A stretch of 64,000 nt of DNA, from assembly GCF_008297955.1 (NCBI RefSeq), contig NZ_VTPY01000008.1, positions 1 through 64,000 of the forward strand. Direction: 5' to 3'. A program made the translations under genes and the position numbers. The stretch's first letter is position 1. Each line of letters begins with the position of its first letter. Under the pieces are notes generated by a model. It made no database searches. It worked only from the letters and a program-made list of their open reading frames with translations, and was not told where the DNA came from. The stretch is from Billgrantia pellis (GTDB lineage: Bacteria; Pseudomonadota; Gammaproteobacteria; Pseudomonadales; Halomonadaceae). Below, one piece after another: positions 36,827 through 45,190 of this stretch.

Positions 36827-37726
36827 TCACTTCCGGCTCGGACAGGTATTGGCCACCGCCTCATGCAGCGCGCGGGCCATGGCGTGGGTGGCGGGTCCCG
36901 CCCGGTCGCGATCGCGGAAGATCATCTGCATCGGCACTTCACGGATGCCACCGGCCGAGAGCGGCAGCGGGCGTATCAGGCCCGCTTCCAGATCGTCGCG
37001 CAGGCGCGTCTCGGGCAGCCAGGCGAACCCCAGGCAGCGCCGGATCATGTCGATGGAGGTCTCGAGGTGACTGACCGTCCAGCGCTGCTCCGCCTTGAGC
37101 CATCCGGCGTCCATCGACTGGCGCAGCGCCGAGTCGCGCACCACCAGTTGGCGATGCCGCTGCAGGTCGCGCAGATCGAGCTCGCGATCGAGCGCGTGTA
37201 GCTCGTGGTCGCGATGGGCCACGGCAATGAAACGGATCGAGACCAGCGGTTCGCCGAGGAATCCTTGTGCCGCCAAGCCGGAAACGGCCAGATCGGCGCG
37301 GCCATCGTAGAGCATTTCGATGCCACCGTTGAGCACCGTCTCGTGGAGTTGCACGCGAACGTAAGGATACTCGGCGGAGAAACGACTCAACGCCACGGCC
37401 AGGGCATCGGTGGGAAATATCTGATCGATCGACAGCACCACTTCAGCCTCGAGTCCCTCGGCGAGGCGTCCGGCGACATCCTCCAGCGCTTCGGCACTTT
37501 CAATCAATTGGCGCGCCCGGCGCAGCAGCATCTCGCCGGCTTCGGTCAGGCGGACCTGTCGTCCCACCGGCTCCAGCACCTCTACGCCGAGCTGTTGCTC
37601 CAGCTTGTGCACGGCATGGTTGAGGGTGGAAGGGCTCTTGTGCACCGCCTCGGCGGCGCGGGCGAAACCGCCGTGATCCACCACGGCGGCAAGCATCTGC
37701 CACTGGGCCAGGGTGACGCGCGACAT
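36827..37726 (-). CDS. LysR family transcriptional regulator
   Basis: A 299-residue LysR protein. The N-terminal helix-turn-helix is about residues 1-60, including VDHGGFARAAEAVHKSPSTL (20 residues). The type-2 periplasmic-binding-like effector domain starts near residue 90. It is transcribed divergently from a pirin gene 99 bp away, the usual arrangement for LysR control of the neighbour. The ATG at 37726 has GAGGT ahead, inside an inverted repeat. Confidence 0.92.
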   Translation of the reverse strand: MSRVTLAQWQMLAAVVDHGGFARAAEAVHKSPSTLNHAVHKLEQQLGVEVLEPVGRQVRLTEAGEMLLRRARQLIESAEALEDVAGRLAEGLEAEVVLSIDQIFPTDALAVALSRFSAEYPYVRVQLHETVLNGGIEMLYDGRADLAVSGLAAQGFLGEPLVSIRFIAVAHRDHELHALDRELDLRDLQRHRQLVVRDSALRQSMDAGWLKAEQRWTVSHLETSIDMIRRCLGFAWLPETRLRDDLEAGLIRPLPLSAGGIREVPMQMIFRDRDRAGPATHAMARALHEAVANTCPSRK

Positions 37727-37743
37727 ATTCGATTACCTCGAAT
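37727..37743. promoter_or_regulatory. inverted repeat at the lysR start (possible LysR site)
   Basis: ATTCGA-TTACC-TCGAAT directly abuts the lysR start codon on its upstream side, in the 99-bp divergent gap with pirin. It could be an autoregulatory site. The T-N11-A form is only loosely met. Confidence 0.35.
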
Positions 37744-37825
37744 GTTCGTTGCAAAACAATGCGCTTAATCTTCGAAAAAAACGGCCTAGAATGCCAGGCA
37801 TATCCTACAATCGGAGGTCATCGAC

Positions 37826-38671
37826 ATGACCGCTAACGTCAACCGGCGCATCGAGCGCCTGATCCAGAGCCACCCCAGCCAGGACGGCGATGGCGTCAAG
37901 ATTCAACGCATCCATCGTTTCGACGGCGAGCTCGACCCCTTCCTGATGCTCGACGAGCTCGGTTCCGACCGCCCCAACGATTACGTCGGCGGCTTTCCAC
38001 CGCATCCTCATCGCGGCATTCAGACGCTCACCTACATCGTGCACGGCGGCATTACGCATGAAGACCATCTCGGTCACAGCAGCACGATCCATGCGGGCGA
38101 TGCCCAGTGGATGCATACCGGACGCGGTATCGTTCACTCCGAGATGCCGCTGACCGATAGCCAGGGTCTGCATGGCTTCCAGCTGTGGATCAACCTGTCC
38201 GCCCGCGACAAGCTGAGCGAGGCCCGCTACCGCGACGTGCGCAGCGACGAAATGCCGCGTCTGGCGAGCATGCGTGCCGAATTGGTCGCTCTCGGCGGCC
38301 AGTGGCGTCGCATCGACGGTAACGGCGTCGCAGGACCTCTGGATTCGCTCGCAGGCGATTCCGCCGTGGCCCATGCGACATTGCAGCCCGGCGGTGAGTT
38401 GGCGCTGGCCGTCGGCAGCGAAACACTTGCCATCTATGTGTTCGAAGGCACGCTGGAGATTGCCGGCGAGGCAGTCGCCGCCGGCCAGCTGGCCCGTCTG
38501 GGCGCAGGCGATACGCTTACGCTCAGCAGCGTCGAAGGCGCCCAGTGTCTGATACTCGCCGGCACGCCCCATCGCGAGCCGATCGCCCACTACGGCCCTT
38601 TCGTGATGAACGACATGCGCGAGATCGACCAGGCGCTGAACGACTATCGCAACGGCACCTTCACCGATTGA
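37826..38671 (+). CDS. pirin family protein (bicupin)
   Basis: A 281-residue pirin with two cupin folds. The first cupin carries the metal-site residues in FPPHPHRGIQTLTYI (His, His), HEDHLGH (His) and HSEMP (Glu). The C-terminal cupin is degenerate, as is usual. Some bacterial pirins have quercetin dioxygenase activity, while others bind metabolic enzymes. The divergent LysR is the likely regulator. The ATG has a GGAGG ribosome site nine bases upstream. Confidence 0.93.
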   Translation: MTANVNRRIERLIQSHPSQDGDGVKIQRIHRFDGELDPFLMLDELGSDRPNDYVGGFPPHPHRGIQTLTYIVHGGITHEDHLGHSSTIHAGDAQWMHTGRGIVHSEMPLTDSQGLHGFQLWINLSARDKLSEARYRDVRSDEMPRLASMRAELVALGGQWRRIDGNGVAGPLDSLAGDSAVAHATLQPGGELALAVGSETLAIYVFEGTLEIAGEAVAAGQLARLGAGDTLTLSSVEGAQCLILAGTPHREPIAHYGPFVMNDMREIDQALNDYRNGTFTD

Positions 38672-38846
38672 GGCCATTCGAAACCGCACGCGATGATTCG
38701 GCCAACGGCTCAACGTCTGCTACCTTTTTTTACTTCAAGGGGTTGTCTTGGCCTCTTGCGTCACGTTCAATGACAGACAGTTGAACACTGTTCGACAATG
38801 AAACTCGACCGGGAAGCGTTGAAGAAACGCCCCGGCCGAGGTGTTT

Positions 38847-38862
38847 CTGTACGTATGTACAG
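38847..38862. promoter_or_regulatory. LexA (SOS) box-like palindrome
   Basis: CTGTAC-GTAT-GTACAG matches the gammaproteobacterial LexA consensus CTGT-N8-ACAG, with further internal symmetry. It is in the roughly 275-bp gap between pirin and the M23 peptidase gene, 84 bp before the peptidase start used here. A chance match to the eight fixed bases is possible in 64 kb; the longer symmetry and intergenic place make it worth noting. Confidence 0.4.
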
Positions 38863-38946
38863 TCTAGGCAGGCCATATATCATGGGTTAAGGTTCCCGTG
38901 CCTTTTTATGTTCTTGTCATCTTTCTTTATATGGCCGATATCCAAC

Positions 38947-40689
38947 ATGTTGCGAATCCTCCATTCGCTGCCACGCGCGCATAAGTTGTTGTTGATCCCC
39001 GTCGCCACGATGGTGACCGTGCTGGGCACGCAGAAGATCGTCACCCTCGTCGAGAATTCCCAGCGACAGGAGCAGACACCCCAAACCGTCCTGTTTCCCC
39101 TGTCGCCAGAGGCCCAACCCGGCCTTCCCGCGCTCAACAACGAACGCTATTCCGTCGCCGACGCCATCGAGATCGCCACCCAGGCCATCGATGCCACACG
39201 CGAATACATTCCGCTCTCCCAGCTGCAGCCCAGCGAGATCATCGACCTGAAGGGAGCCGCCTACGCCCAGGCCCCCCCCGAACAGGCGACAGGGACCGAA
39301 CCAGCGCCCCCCGCTGCCGAGCTCGATGCCGCTACCGCTGTCGACAGCGGCATCGAACTGACAACGGTTCTGGATTCGGGCGCTTTGCATATGGCCCTGG
39401 TCATCGGCACCCTCGCCACCGGCATGCTCGACGAGACCCGGACCGACGACGAGGCGCTGGCTGCCGATGCCACCTCGTACGAGGACACCCATATACCCGA
39501 GGAGGAACTGGGCCTTTTCGAGGACAGCCCGATCCACTTCGATCAGGAAGTCGCCGCGGCCGAACCCTTCGTGCCCGAATGGCGCACCTACACCGTTCAG
39601 CAGGGCGATACGTTTGCCGTGCTGGCACAGAATGAGCTGGGCCTCGGCTACAGCGAGGCCATGCGCCTGCTCGAGAGCCTGCCCGACCAGCGCCTGCTGA
39701 CCCATTGGCGGGTGGGCAACACCTTCGAGTATCAGCTCGACGAAGAGGATCGGTTGTTGACCATGCGGGTGATGAAGAACGCCCGCGAAGGCATCATGCT
39801 GGAGCGCGAGGAAGATGGCTTCGACGTGGCCACCATCGAACGCGCCGGCGAAGCCACCCAGCGCCTGTTCGCCGGCAGCGTGAGCGGTAGTTTCGCTCGC
39901 TCGGCCCAGGCAACCGGTCTCTCCAGCACCGAAGTCGCTCAGGTCTCGCGACTTCTCGAGAAGAAGCTCGACTTTCGCCGCGACACTCGCCGCGGCGACG
40001 AATTCCAGGTGCTGATCGAGTCCGACATCATCGACGGCGCCAGCTTCGATTCCCGCGTGCTGGCCATCGAATATCAGGGTGCCCGCATGGACCTGACCCT
40101 GATTCGCAACAGCGAAGACAACAATTTCTATACACCCGAGGGCCAGAGCCTGGACCCGGCCTTCAGCCGCTACCCCTTCGAAGGCAGCTATCGCATGAGC
40201 TCCGGCTACAATCCGCGGCGCCAGCATCCGGTCACCGGGCGGATCAGCCCGCACCGCGGCACCGACTGGGCCATGCCCATCGGCACCGCCGTCCGCGCAC
40301 CGGCGGACGGGCGCGTCGAAAAGGTCGGCAATCATCCGGTAGCGGGACGCTATGTGGTGATTCGTCACGACAACGGCTACCGCACGCGCTATCTGCATCT
40401 CTCGCGGGCAATGGTCAACCGTGGCGATCGCGTCTCGATGGGCGAGCGCATTGCACTGTCCGGCAATACCGGCCGCAGCACCGGCCCGCACCTGCACTAC
40501 GAAGTCATTGTGAACAATAACCCGGTCGACGCCATGAAGGTCGACTTGCCCGAGAGCCAGAGCCTCGAAGGCGAACGCCTGGTGGCCTTCCAGCGCGAAG
40601 CCGAGCCACTGCTCGCCGTGCTGCGTTCCGGCCAGACCGGCCCGGTGGTGGCTCACACATCGCGTGATGCCGAGCCCGACGACGACTGA
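38947..40689 (+). CDS. M23 family murein DD-endopeptidase with LysM-like domain (MepM-like)
   Basis: A 580-residue envelope protein. A basic N-terminus and one membrane-spanning segment (about 10-30, HKLLLIPVATMVTVLG) are followed by a long acidic linker rich in Ala/Glu. A LysM/OapA-like domain comes next (about 213-265, WRTYTVQQGDTFAVLAQ), then a C-terminal M23 peptidase (about 400-540). The zinc site is HRGTDWAMP (H, D) plus HLHYE (H). It cleaves peptidoglycan cross-links in the periplasm, as MepM/YebA does. Start choice: MLRILHS (38947) fits homologues in my memory; an ATG 13 codons upstream (38908) is possible. Neither has a strong Shine-Dalgarno sequence. Confidence 0.9.
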   Translation: MLRILHSLPRAHKLLLIPVATMVTVLGTQKIVTLVENSQRQEQTPQTVLFPLSPEAQPGLPALNNERYSVADAIEIATQAIDATREYIPLSQLQPSEIIDLKGAAYAQAPPEQATGTEPAPPAAELDAATAVDSGIELTTVLDSGALHMALVIGTLATGMLDETRTDDEALAADATSYEDTHIPEEELGLFEDSPIHFDQEVAAAEPFVPEWRTYTVQQGDTFAVLAQNELGLGYSEAMRLLESLPDQRLLTHWRVGNTFEYQLDEEDRLLTMRVMKNAREGIMLEREEDGFDVATIERAGEATQRLFAGSVSGSFARSAQATGLSSTEVAQVSRLLEKKLDFRRDTRRGDEFQVLIESDIIDGASFDSRVLAIEYQGARMDLTLIRNSEDNNFYTPEGQSLDPAFSRYPFEGSYRMSSGYNPRRQHPVTGRISPHRGTDWAMPIGTAVRAPADGRVEKVGNHPVAGRYVVIRHDNGYRTRYLHLSRAMVNRGDRVSMGERIALSGNTGRSTGPHLHYEVIVNNNPVDAMKVDLPESQSLEGERLVAFQREAEPLLAVLRSGQTGPVVAHTSRDAEPDDD

Positions 40690-40709
40690 CGTCGAGCGCT
40701 TCCCAGACT

Positions 40710-40739
40710 GCGACGCCCTGCCCTCCGGCAGGGCGTCGC
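40710..40739 (+). terminator. intrinsic terminator after M23 peptidase
   Basis: A perfect 13-bp stem (GCGACGCCCTGCC, loop CTCC, complement) begins 20 bp after the stop codon. The T-rich tail is short (GCTTGG). Confidence 0.7.
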
Positions 40740-40812
40740 GCTTGGCACCTACCGGCGGTCCGATGGAATAAAGTCTCACAGGCCTGCCGAACTGCCGATA
40801 CGGAGCTCTCGC

Positions 40813-42684
40813 GTGCCCCCGCCCCAGCATCGACGCCCTCCTCTTACCCCACCCCAAGACGGCAGCCGCCTGGAAACCTTCTTCGGCGTATTCCGCTACA
40901 GCCGCCGTGCACTGGCGCTGGTTTGGCAGACCTCACGCTTCCTGACCCTGGGATTGGCGCTCTGCACCTTGGTCGCCGGCGTATTGCCGGCCGTCGCCGC
41001 CTGGATCGGCCAACTGATCGTCGACGCCGTTGTGGCCGCCATGGCCCATCAACGAGAGACCGAAACCGCATTGAGCTGGGCCGATACCTGGCCCGTCATG
41101 CGTTATGTGGTGGCCGAAGCCGGCGTGATCGCGGCCATCGCCCTGGCTCAACGCGGCCTGTCGGCGCAGCAGTCACTGCTGCGCGCCCTGCTCGGCCAGA
41201 AGGTCAATGTCATGATCCTGGAAAAGGCCGGCACCTTGTCGCTCGCTCAATTCGAGGACTCCGAATTCTACGACAAGCTCACCCGAGCCCGGCGCGAGGC
41301 CTCCACCCGGCCGCTGGGGCTGGTCAACAAGACCTTCTCGCTGCTTCAGAACGCCATATCGCTGACCAGCTTCGGCGTGCTGTTGATGCAATTCTCGCCC
41401 TGGGCGATCCTGCTCCTGGTGATCGGTGCCCTGCCTGTGTTCGTCTCCGAAGCCAAGTTTTCCGGCGACGCCTTCCGCCTGTTCCGCTGGCGCTCGCCGC
41501 AGACCCGCATGCAGATGTACCTGGAAACCGTGCTGGCCCGCGAGGACAGCATCAAGGAGGTCAAGCTGTTCGGCTTGGAGCCGCTGCTGCTCGAGCGCTA
41601 CCGCAAGATCTTCGACACTCTCTACGACGAAGACCGCCGCCTGACCCTCCGTCGTGAGACCTGGGGGTTCCTGCTCGGCCTGCTGGGAACCCTGGCGTTC
41701 TACGGTGCCTATGCCTGGGTGGTGGTGGAAACGATATCCGGAACGTTGACCTTGGGCGAGATGACCATGTACTTGATGGTCTTCAAGCAGGGCCAGTCGG
41801 CGCTGTCGGCGAGCCTCACCGCCATCAGCGGCATGTACGAAGACAACCTCTACCTGTCGAACCTCTACGAATACCTGGAGCAGCCGGTGGCAGCCGAGGC
41901 CGGCAGCCTCACCGAGGGCATACGACCAGGCGACGGCATACGCTTCGAAAGGGTCGGCTTCACTTATCCCGGTGCCGACAAGCCGGCGCTACGCGATGTC
42001 TCGCTGCATCTGGTACCGGGGCAGAGCCTGGCCCTGGTGGGTGCCAACGGCTCGGGCAAGACGACCTTGATCAAGTTGCTGACCCGCCTCTACGAACCCA
42101 GCAGCGGTCGTATCCTGCTCGATGGCAGCGACCTGAGAGAATGGAACGTGCAGACCCTGCGCCGGCGCATCGGCGTGATCTTTCAGGATTTCGTGCGCTA
42201 CCAGCTCAAGGTGGGTGAGAACCTGGGGGCCGGCGACGTCGAGGCCTTCGCCGACGAGGCACGCTGGCAGGAGGCGGCCCAGCGCGGACTGGCCGACGAA
42301 TTCATTCGTGCTCTGCCGGGCGGTTACCATACCCAGCTCGGCCGCTGGTTCAAGGGCGGCCAGGAGCTTTCCGGCGGGCAATGGCAGAAGATCGCCCTGG
42401 CCCGCGCCCACATGCGCGAGGGAGCCGATATCCTGGTCCTCGACGAGCCCACCGCGGCCATGGACGCCGCCTCCGAAGCAGCGATCTATGCCGACTTCCG
42501 TGAGCATCGCCGGGACAAGATGACCCTCCTTATCTCGCACCGCTTCTCCACGGTGCGCGCCGCCGACCAGATACTCGTCATCGACGACGGCGAGGTGATC
42601 GAGCGCGGCGACCATGCCGGCCTGATGGCGCAGGACGGCCGCTATGCGCGGCTGTTTAGGCTGCAGGCCGAGGGCTATCGCTAG
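40813..42684 (+). CDS. ABC exporter (fused membrane and ATPase domains)
   Basis: A 623-residue half-transporter. Six membrane helices occupy roughly residues 35-345. The ATPase domain (about 375-615) has Walker A GANGSGKTT near 410, signature LSGGQWQKIALARA near 518, Walker B ILVLDEP and switch histidine in LISHRFST. The LSGGQW and QDFVRYQLKVGENLGAGD (split QDFVRYQLKV, GENLGAGD) segments resemble exporters seen near peptide or antibiotic resistance genes. The substrate is unknown and no partner gene is adjacent. The start is GTG at 40813, with GGAG seven bases upstream. Confidence 0.88.
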   Translation: MPPPQHRRPPLTPPQDGSRLETFFGVFRYSRRALALVWQTSRFLTLGLALCTLVAGVLPAVAAWIGQLIVDAVVAAMAHQRETETALSWADTWPVMRYVVAEAGVIAAIALAQRGLSAQQSLLRALLGQKVNVMILEKAGTLSLAQFEDSEFYDKLTRARREASTRPLGLVNKTFSLLQNAISLTSFGVLLMQFSPWAILLLVIGALPVFVSEAKFSGDAFRLFRWRSPQTRMQMYLETVLAREDSIKEVKLFGLEPLLLERYRKIFDTLYDEDRRLTLRRETWGFLLGLLGTLAFYGAYAWVVVETISGTLTLGEMTMYLMVFKQGQSALSASLTAISGMYEDNLYLSNLYEYLEQPVAAEAGSLTEGIRPGDGIRFERVGFTYPGADKPALRDVSLHLVPGQSLALVGANGSGKTTLIKLLTRLYEPSSGRILLDGSDLREWNVQTLRRRIGVIFQDFVRYQLKVGENLGAGDVEAFADEARWQEAAQRGLADEFIRALPGGYHTQLGRWFKGGQELSGGQWQKIALARAHMREGADILVLDEPTAAMDAASEAAIYADFREHRRDKMTLLISHRFSTVRAADQILVIDDGEVIERGDHAGLMAQDGRYARLFRLQAEGYR

Positions 42685-42767
42685 GCGCTGCATGAAAAGT
42701 GCCTTCGCTTGCCCATACGGCGTCAAAAAATCGCTCACAAAGGCTAGCCTGTTGGCTCGATCATCGG

Positions 42768-42796
42768 TTGACGCTTGTTGAGCGATTGTCTATAAG
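42768..42796 (+). promoter_or_regulatory. sigma-70 promoter upstream of DUF1127 gene
   Basis: TTGACG (42768-42773), a 17-bp spacer, and TATAAG (42791-42796) make a near-consensus promoter, rare in this GC-rich window. Transcription would start near 42803, giving a leader of about 270 nt before the DUF1127 start codon. Confidence 0.65.
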
Positions 42797-42862
42797 AAAA
42801 GGGTCGCATCGTCGATTCGGCACATTCCACCCCAACCATCCCCATCAAGAGACGCGTTCCTC

Positions 42863-42976
42863 ATGCGCTGGCTACCACAAGGCGACAAGGCAAATTGGCA
42901 ATATCGCGTATTCCATCGCGCGATGCGTACCCGTTTGCTGCAGCCGTGGGCCGGCCGTCGAGACGACGACACCTGA
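42863..42976 (+). CDS. possible 37-residue basic small protein in DUF1127 leader
   Basis: An ATG-initiated frame in the leader encodes 37 residues (MRWLPQGDKANWQYRVFHRA then MRTRLLQPWAGRRDDDT). The product is rich in Arg and Trp. The upstream AAGAGA is a weak ribosome site about ten bases away. I recognise no family. It is reported because it lies just downstream of a strong promoter and before a conserved small regulator-like gene, as a leader peptide would. It could equally be non-coding. Confidence 0.25.
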   Translation: MRWLPQGDKANWQYRVFHRAMRTRLLQPWAGRRDDDT

Positions 42977-42983
42977 AGGACGC

Positions 42984-43007
42984 TGGCCGCGGCACTTGTC
43001 GCGGCCA
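42984..43007 (+). other. hairpin in DUF1127 leader
   Basis: TGGCCGCG-GCACTTGT-CGCGGCCA is an 8-bp perfect stem-loop eight bases after the small frame and 64 bp before the DUF1127 start. No T-run follows, so it is probably not a terminator; a processing or attenuation role is possible. Nothing else is evident in this 387-bp gap. Confidence 0.5.
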
Positions 43008-43071
43008 AGCATGATGCATTTCCCGCCTACCGCGCACAAGTTCCCGGCCTCCTCTCAAGGAGACCGAGACC

Positions 43072-43338
43072 ATGGCAGCACTCCATACCATCCGTCGACT
43101 GCTGAGCGCACTGCGCACCCACTATGCCAACCGTCGTCGTGACGCCTCGCTACGCGATTGCGACCCACGCATGCTCAAGGACATTGGCCTGCGCTGGGAG
43201 CGCGGCAAGCTGGTGGCGATCCACCCGGAGCACCCCGCTTCCGGCGAGGCACGGGCAAACGGCAGTGCCGGCAGTAAGCTCAGCGCAGCCGAACGCCTGC
43301 ATGGCGTCTGTCCCCGCTGCGGGGCGCGCCTGGCTTAG
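43072..43338 (+). CDS. DUF1127 (YjiS-like) small protein with C-terminal CxxC motif
   Basis: An 88-residue basic protein. Residues about 10-45 are a DUF1127 domain (YANRRRDASLRDCDPRMLKD, followed by IGL), the family of small YjiS-like proteins, some of which bind RNA or affect phosphate and carbon metabolism. A tail of about 40 residues ends in CPRCGARLA, a half zinc-ribbon CxxC that most DUF1127 proteins lack. AAGGAG gives a strong ribosome site before the ATG. Confidence 0.85.
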   Translation: MAALHTIRRLLSALRTHYANRRRDASLRDCDPRMLKDIGLRWERGKLVAIHPEHPASGEARANGSAGSKLSAAERLHGVCPRCGARLA

Positions 43339-43340
43339 CC

Positions 43341-43373
43341 AAGGCCCCGGTCACAGGACGTGACCGGGGCCTT
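43341..43373. terminator. bidirectional intrinsic terminator
   Basis: A 14-bp perfect stem (AAGGCCCCGGTCAC, loop AGGAC, complement) lies between the convergent DUF1127 and L,D-transpeptidase genes. It has a short T-run on the plus strand. Confidence 0.85.
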
Positions 43374-43389
43374 TCCCATATCCGCTGGC

Positions 43390-45021
43390 TCACAGCGTCA
43401 GCGGATGATCCAGCGCGTGCAACAAGGCATCGTCTCGCTCGTAGATATCGGGACGGAACGAGAGTTCACCGTCATCGCCGGGGTTGACCGTCCAGTAGTG
43501 GAGAATGACCGGCATGCGATGGGTCAGGCGAACATTCTGTGTCTCGCCGCTAGCTATCCGCCGCTCCACGTCGTGACCGCTGCGGGTATCGTCTAACAGC
43601 AGCTGGCCCAGCTCGCGAATGTTCTCCACCCGGATGCAGCCTGAGCTGAAGGCACGCTGTTCGCGAGAGAAGAGATTCTGGGCCGGAGTGTCGTGAAGAT
43701 AAACCATGTGATCGTTGGGAAAGCGGATGACGAGTTGCCCCAGGGCATTCTGCGGTCCCGGCGCCTGGCGCAAGACAATGTTGCCGGGATTGCCCCAGTC
43801 GATCTCCCAGGGGTCGAGGGGCGTGCCCGACGGGCTCAGCACCTGGATCCGCTCGCGCCACAGGTAGCCGAGATCCTGCCGCACCCGAGGCAACACATCC
43901 TCGCGTTTGATGGTGGGCGGTATCGTCCAGGTGGGGTTCACCGTCAAGTGGGTGATTTCCGACCGTAGTGAGGGGGTGCGCCGATAGGGCCGGCCCACCA
44001 CGATGCGCGAACGCCAGATCTGGCCGTCAGGACGATAATAACTGAGCCGGTAGCCCGCAATGTCGACCAACACGAAGGACTCCGGCAATCCATGCAACAG
44101 CCAGCGGGCACGCTCCATGTTGAGGCGGATCTGGTCGATACGGCGCTCCACCGGCACGTTGAGTGCCGCCAGCGTCTGGCGCCCGACGATCCCATCCGAT
44201 TCCAACAGGTGCCGCCGCTGGAAGCGCTTTACCGCGGCCTCGAGGCTGGCATCGTAGCGGTGCGGTTCGGGCGCCTCGAGCTCTCCCCCAGGGAAGATGT
44301 CGTTATCGGCGACCATTATCTCGAGTTCGCCAATGGCCGCCAGACGCTCGCGCAACAGTGGAACATCGTCGTCGACATCCCCCGGGCGCAACGCATGCTC
44401 CCGCTCCGGCAGGCGCGGCCAGCCTCCCCGCTTCTCGATGTTGCGATAGCGCGCCAGCCCCGAGCGCAACCGCTGATAAGGAACGAAATCCGGCCGCACT
44501 TCGCCGATCAGTGCCTCGAATCGCTGCTGGTCCACGGCACCGGACACTGCCGCCAGGGAGTCATCGGGGGGCGCTACCGGCACCTCCCAACCGGTAGCGA
44601 GCGCTTCGGGGTCGACCTTGCCGCGCTGCAGATGATCGAGTGCCATCAGCAGCTGCCGCGTGGCAAACAGATCGTACTGCGCCTGCGCCTCGACATTGGC
44701 GGCGTCCTCATAGGCCTCTCGATGCCGATTTCTCAACTCATCCGGGCGATAATCCTGTGGCCGGAGCCCATCGCTTTCGAGGGTATGCAACGCCGAAGTG
44801 AACGCAGCCACCGCGTCGTCATCCCGCCATGCCGGGCGATAGTCACGCAGGGCATAGAAGTCCTCTAATCGCGCCTCTGCCTTAGCCGCCTGACGGGCCA
44901 GCTCCCCCACCACGCCCGGCTCCTCTTCCCATGCGCTTGCTGCCTCCCCCTGCTCCGCCCAGGCCAGGGGCGCGAGGCCAAGCAGCAGCATCAACATTCC
45001 CATCCATGTCATAACCCGCAT
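43390..45021 (-). CDS. L,D-transpeptidase, YcbB/LdtD-like
   Basis: A 543-residue periplasmic protein. The signal peptide MRVMTWMGMLMLLLGLAPLA is followed by WAEQ. A scaffold domain and a peptidoglycan-binding domain (about 260-320, AVKRFQRRHLLESDGIVGRQ) are followed by a C-terminal YkuD catalytic domain. The active-site block is YLHDTPAQNLF and FSSGCIRVEN, with the nucleophile cysteine in SGCIR. It makes 3-3 cross-links or attaches proteins in peptidoglycan using L,D-transpeptidation. It is divergent from a second YkuD-type gene 169 bp away. Confidence 0.92.
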   Translation of the reverse strand: MRVMTWMGMLMLLLGLAPLAWAEQGEAASAWEEEPGVVGELARQAAKAEARLEDFYALRDYRPAWRDDDAVAAFTSALHTLESDGLRPQDYRPDELRNRHREAYEDAANVEAQAQYDLFATRQLLMALDHLQRGKVDPEALATGWEVPVAPPDDSLAAVSGAVDQQRFEALIGEVRPDFVPYQRLRSGLARYRNIEKRGGWPRLPEREHALRPGDVDDDVPLLRERLAAIGELEIMVADNDIFPGGELEAPEPHRYDASLEAAVKRFQRRHLLESDGIVGRQTLAALNVPVERRIDQIRLNMERARWLLHGLPESFVLVDIAGYRLSYYRPDGQIWRSRIVVGRPYRRTPSLRSEITHLTVNPTWTIPPTIKREDVLPRVRQDLGYLWRERIQVLSPSGTPLDPWEIDWGNPGNIVLRQAPGPQNALGQLVIRFPNDHMVYLHDTPAQNLFSREQRAFSSGCIRVENIRELGQLLLDDTRSGHDVERRIASGETQNVRLTHRMPVILHYWTVNPGDDGELSFRPDIYERDDALLHALDHPLTL

Positions 45022-45190
45022 CTATAGCTCCTGCTCCGTTGATGTCTGGTCTGGTCTTCCTGGCCTCTCCCTTCATAATAGGGCCCGGTGCATGGCTGCC
45101 ATGTCAGCCGGGTCCGTTTACCTTATTCACCCTTTTCTGTTTCTGCGAGCGGCACCTGCCGCTCGCGGCGTCAACGTATAGGCACGCTCG

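Noticed and set aside
38917..40857. A 646-codon minus-strand frame covering the M23 peptidase gene.
   Set aside because: Its product has no recognisable domain, while the plus strand encodes complete LysM-like and M23 motifs.
42984..43007. The 8-bp stem before the DUF1127 gene as a terminator.
   Set aside because: There is no T-run after it on either strand.
42699..43142. A 147-codon plus-strand frame spanning the gap before and the start of the DUF1127 gene.
   Set aside because: It begins upstream of the likely promoter, has no ribosome site and overlaps the DUF1127 gene in another frame; the product has no family features.
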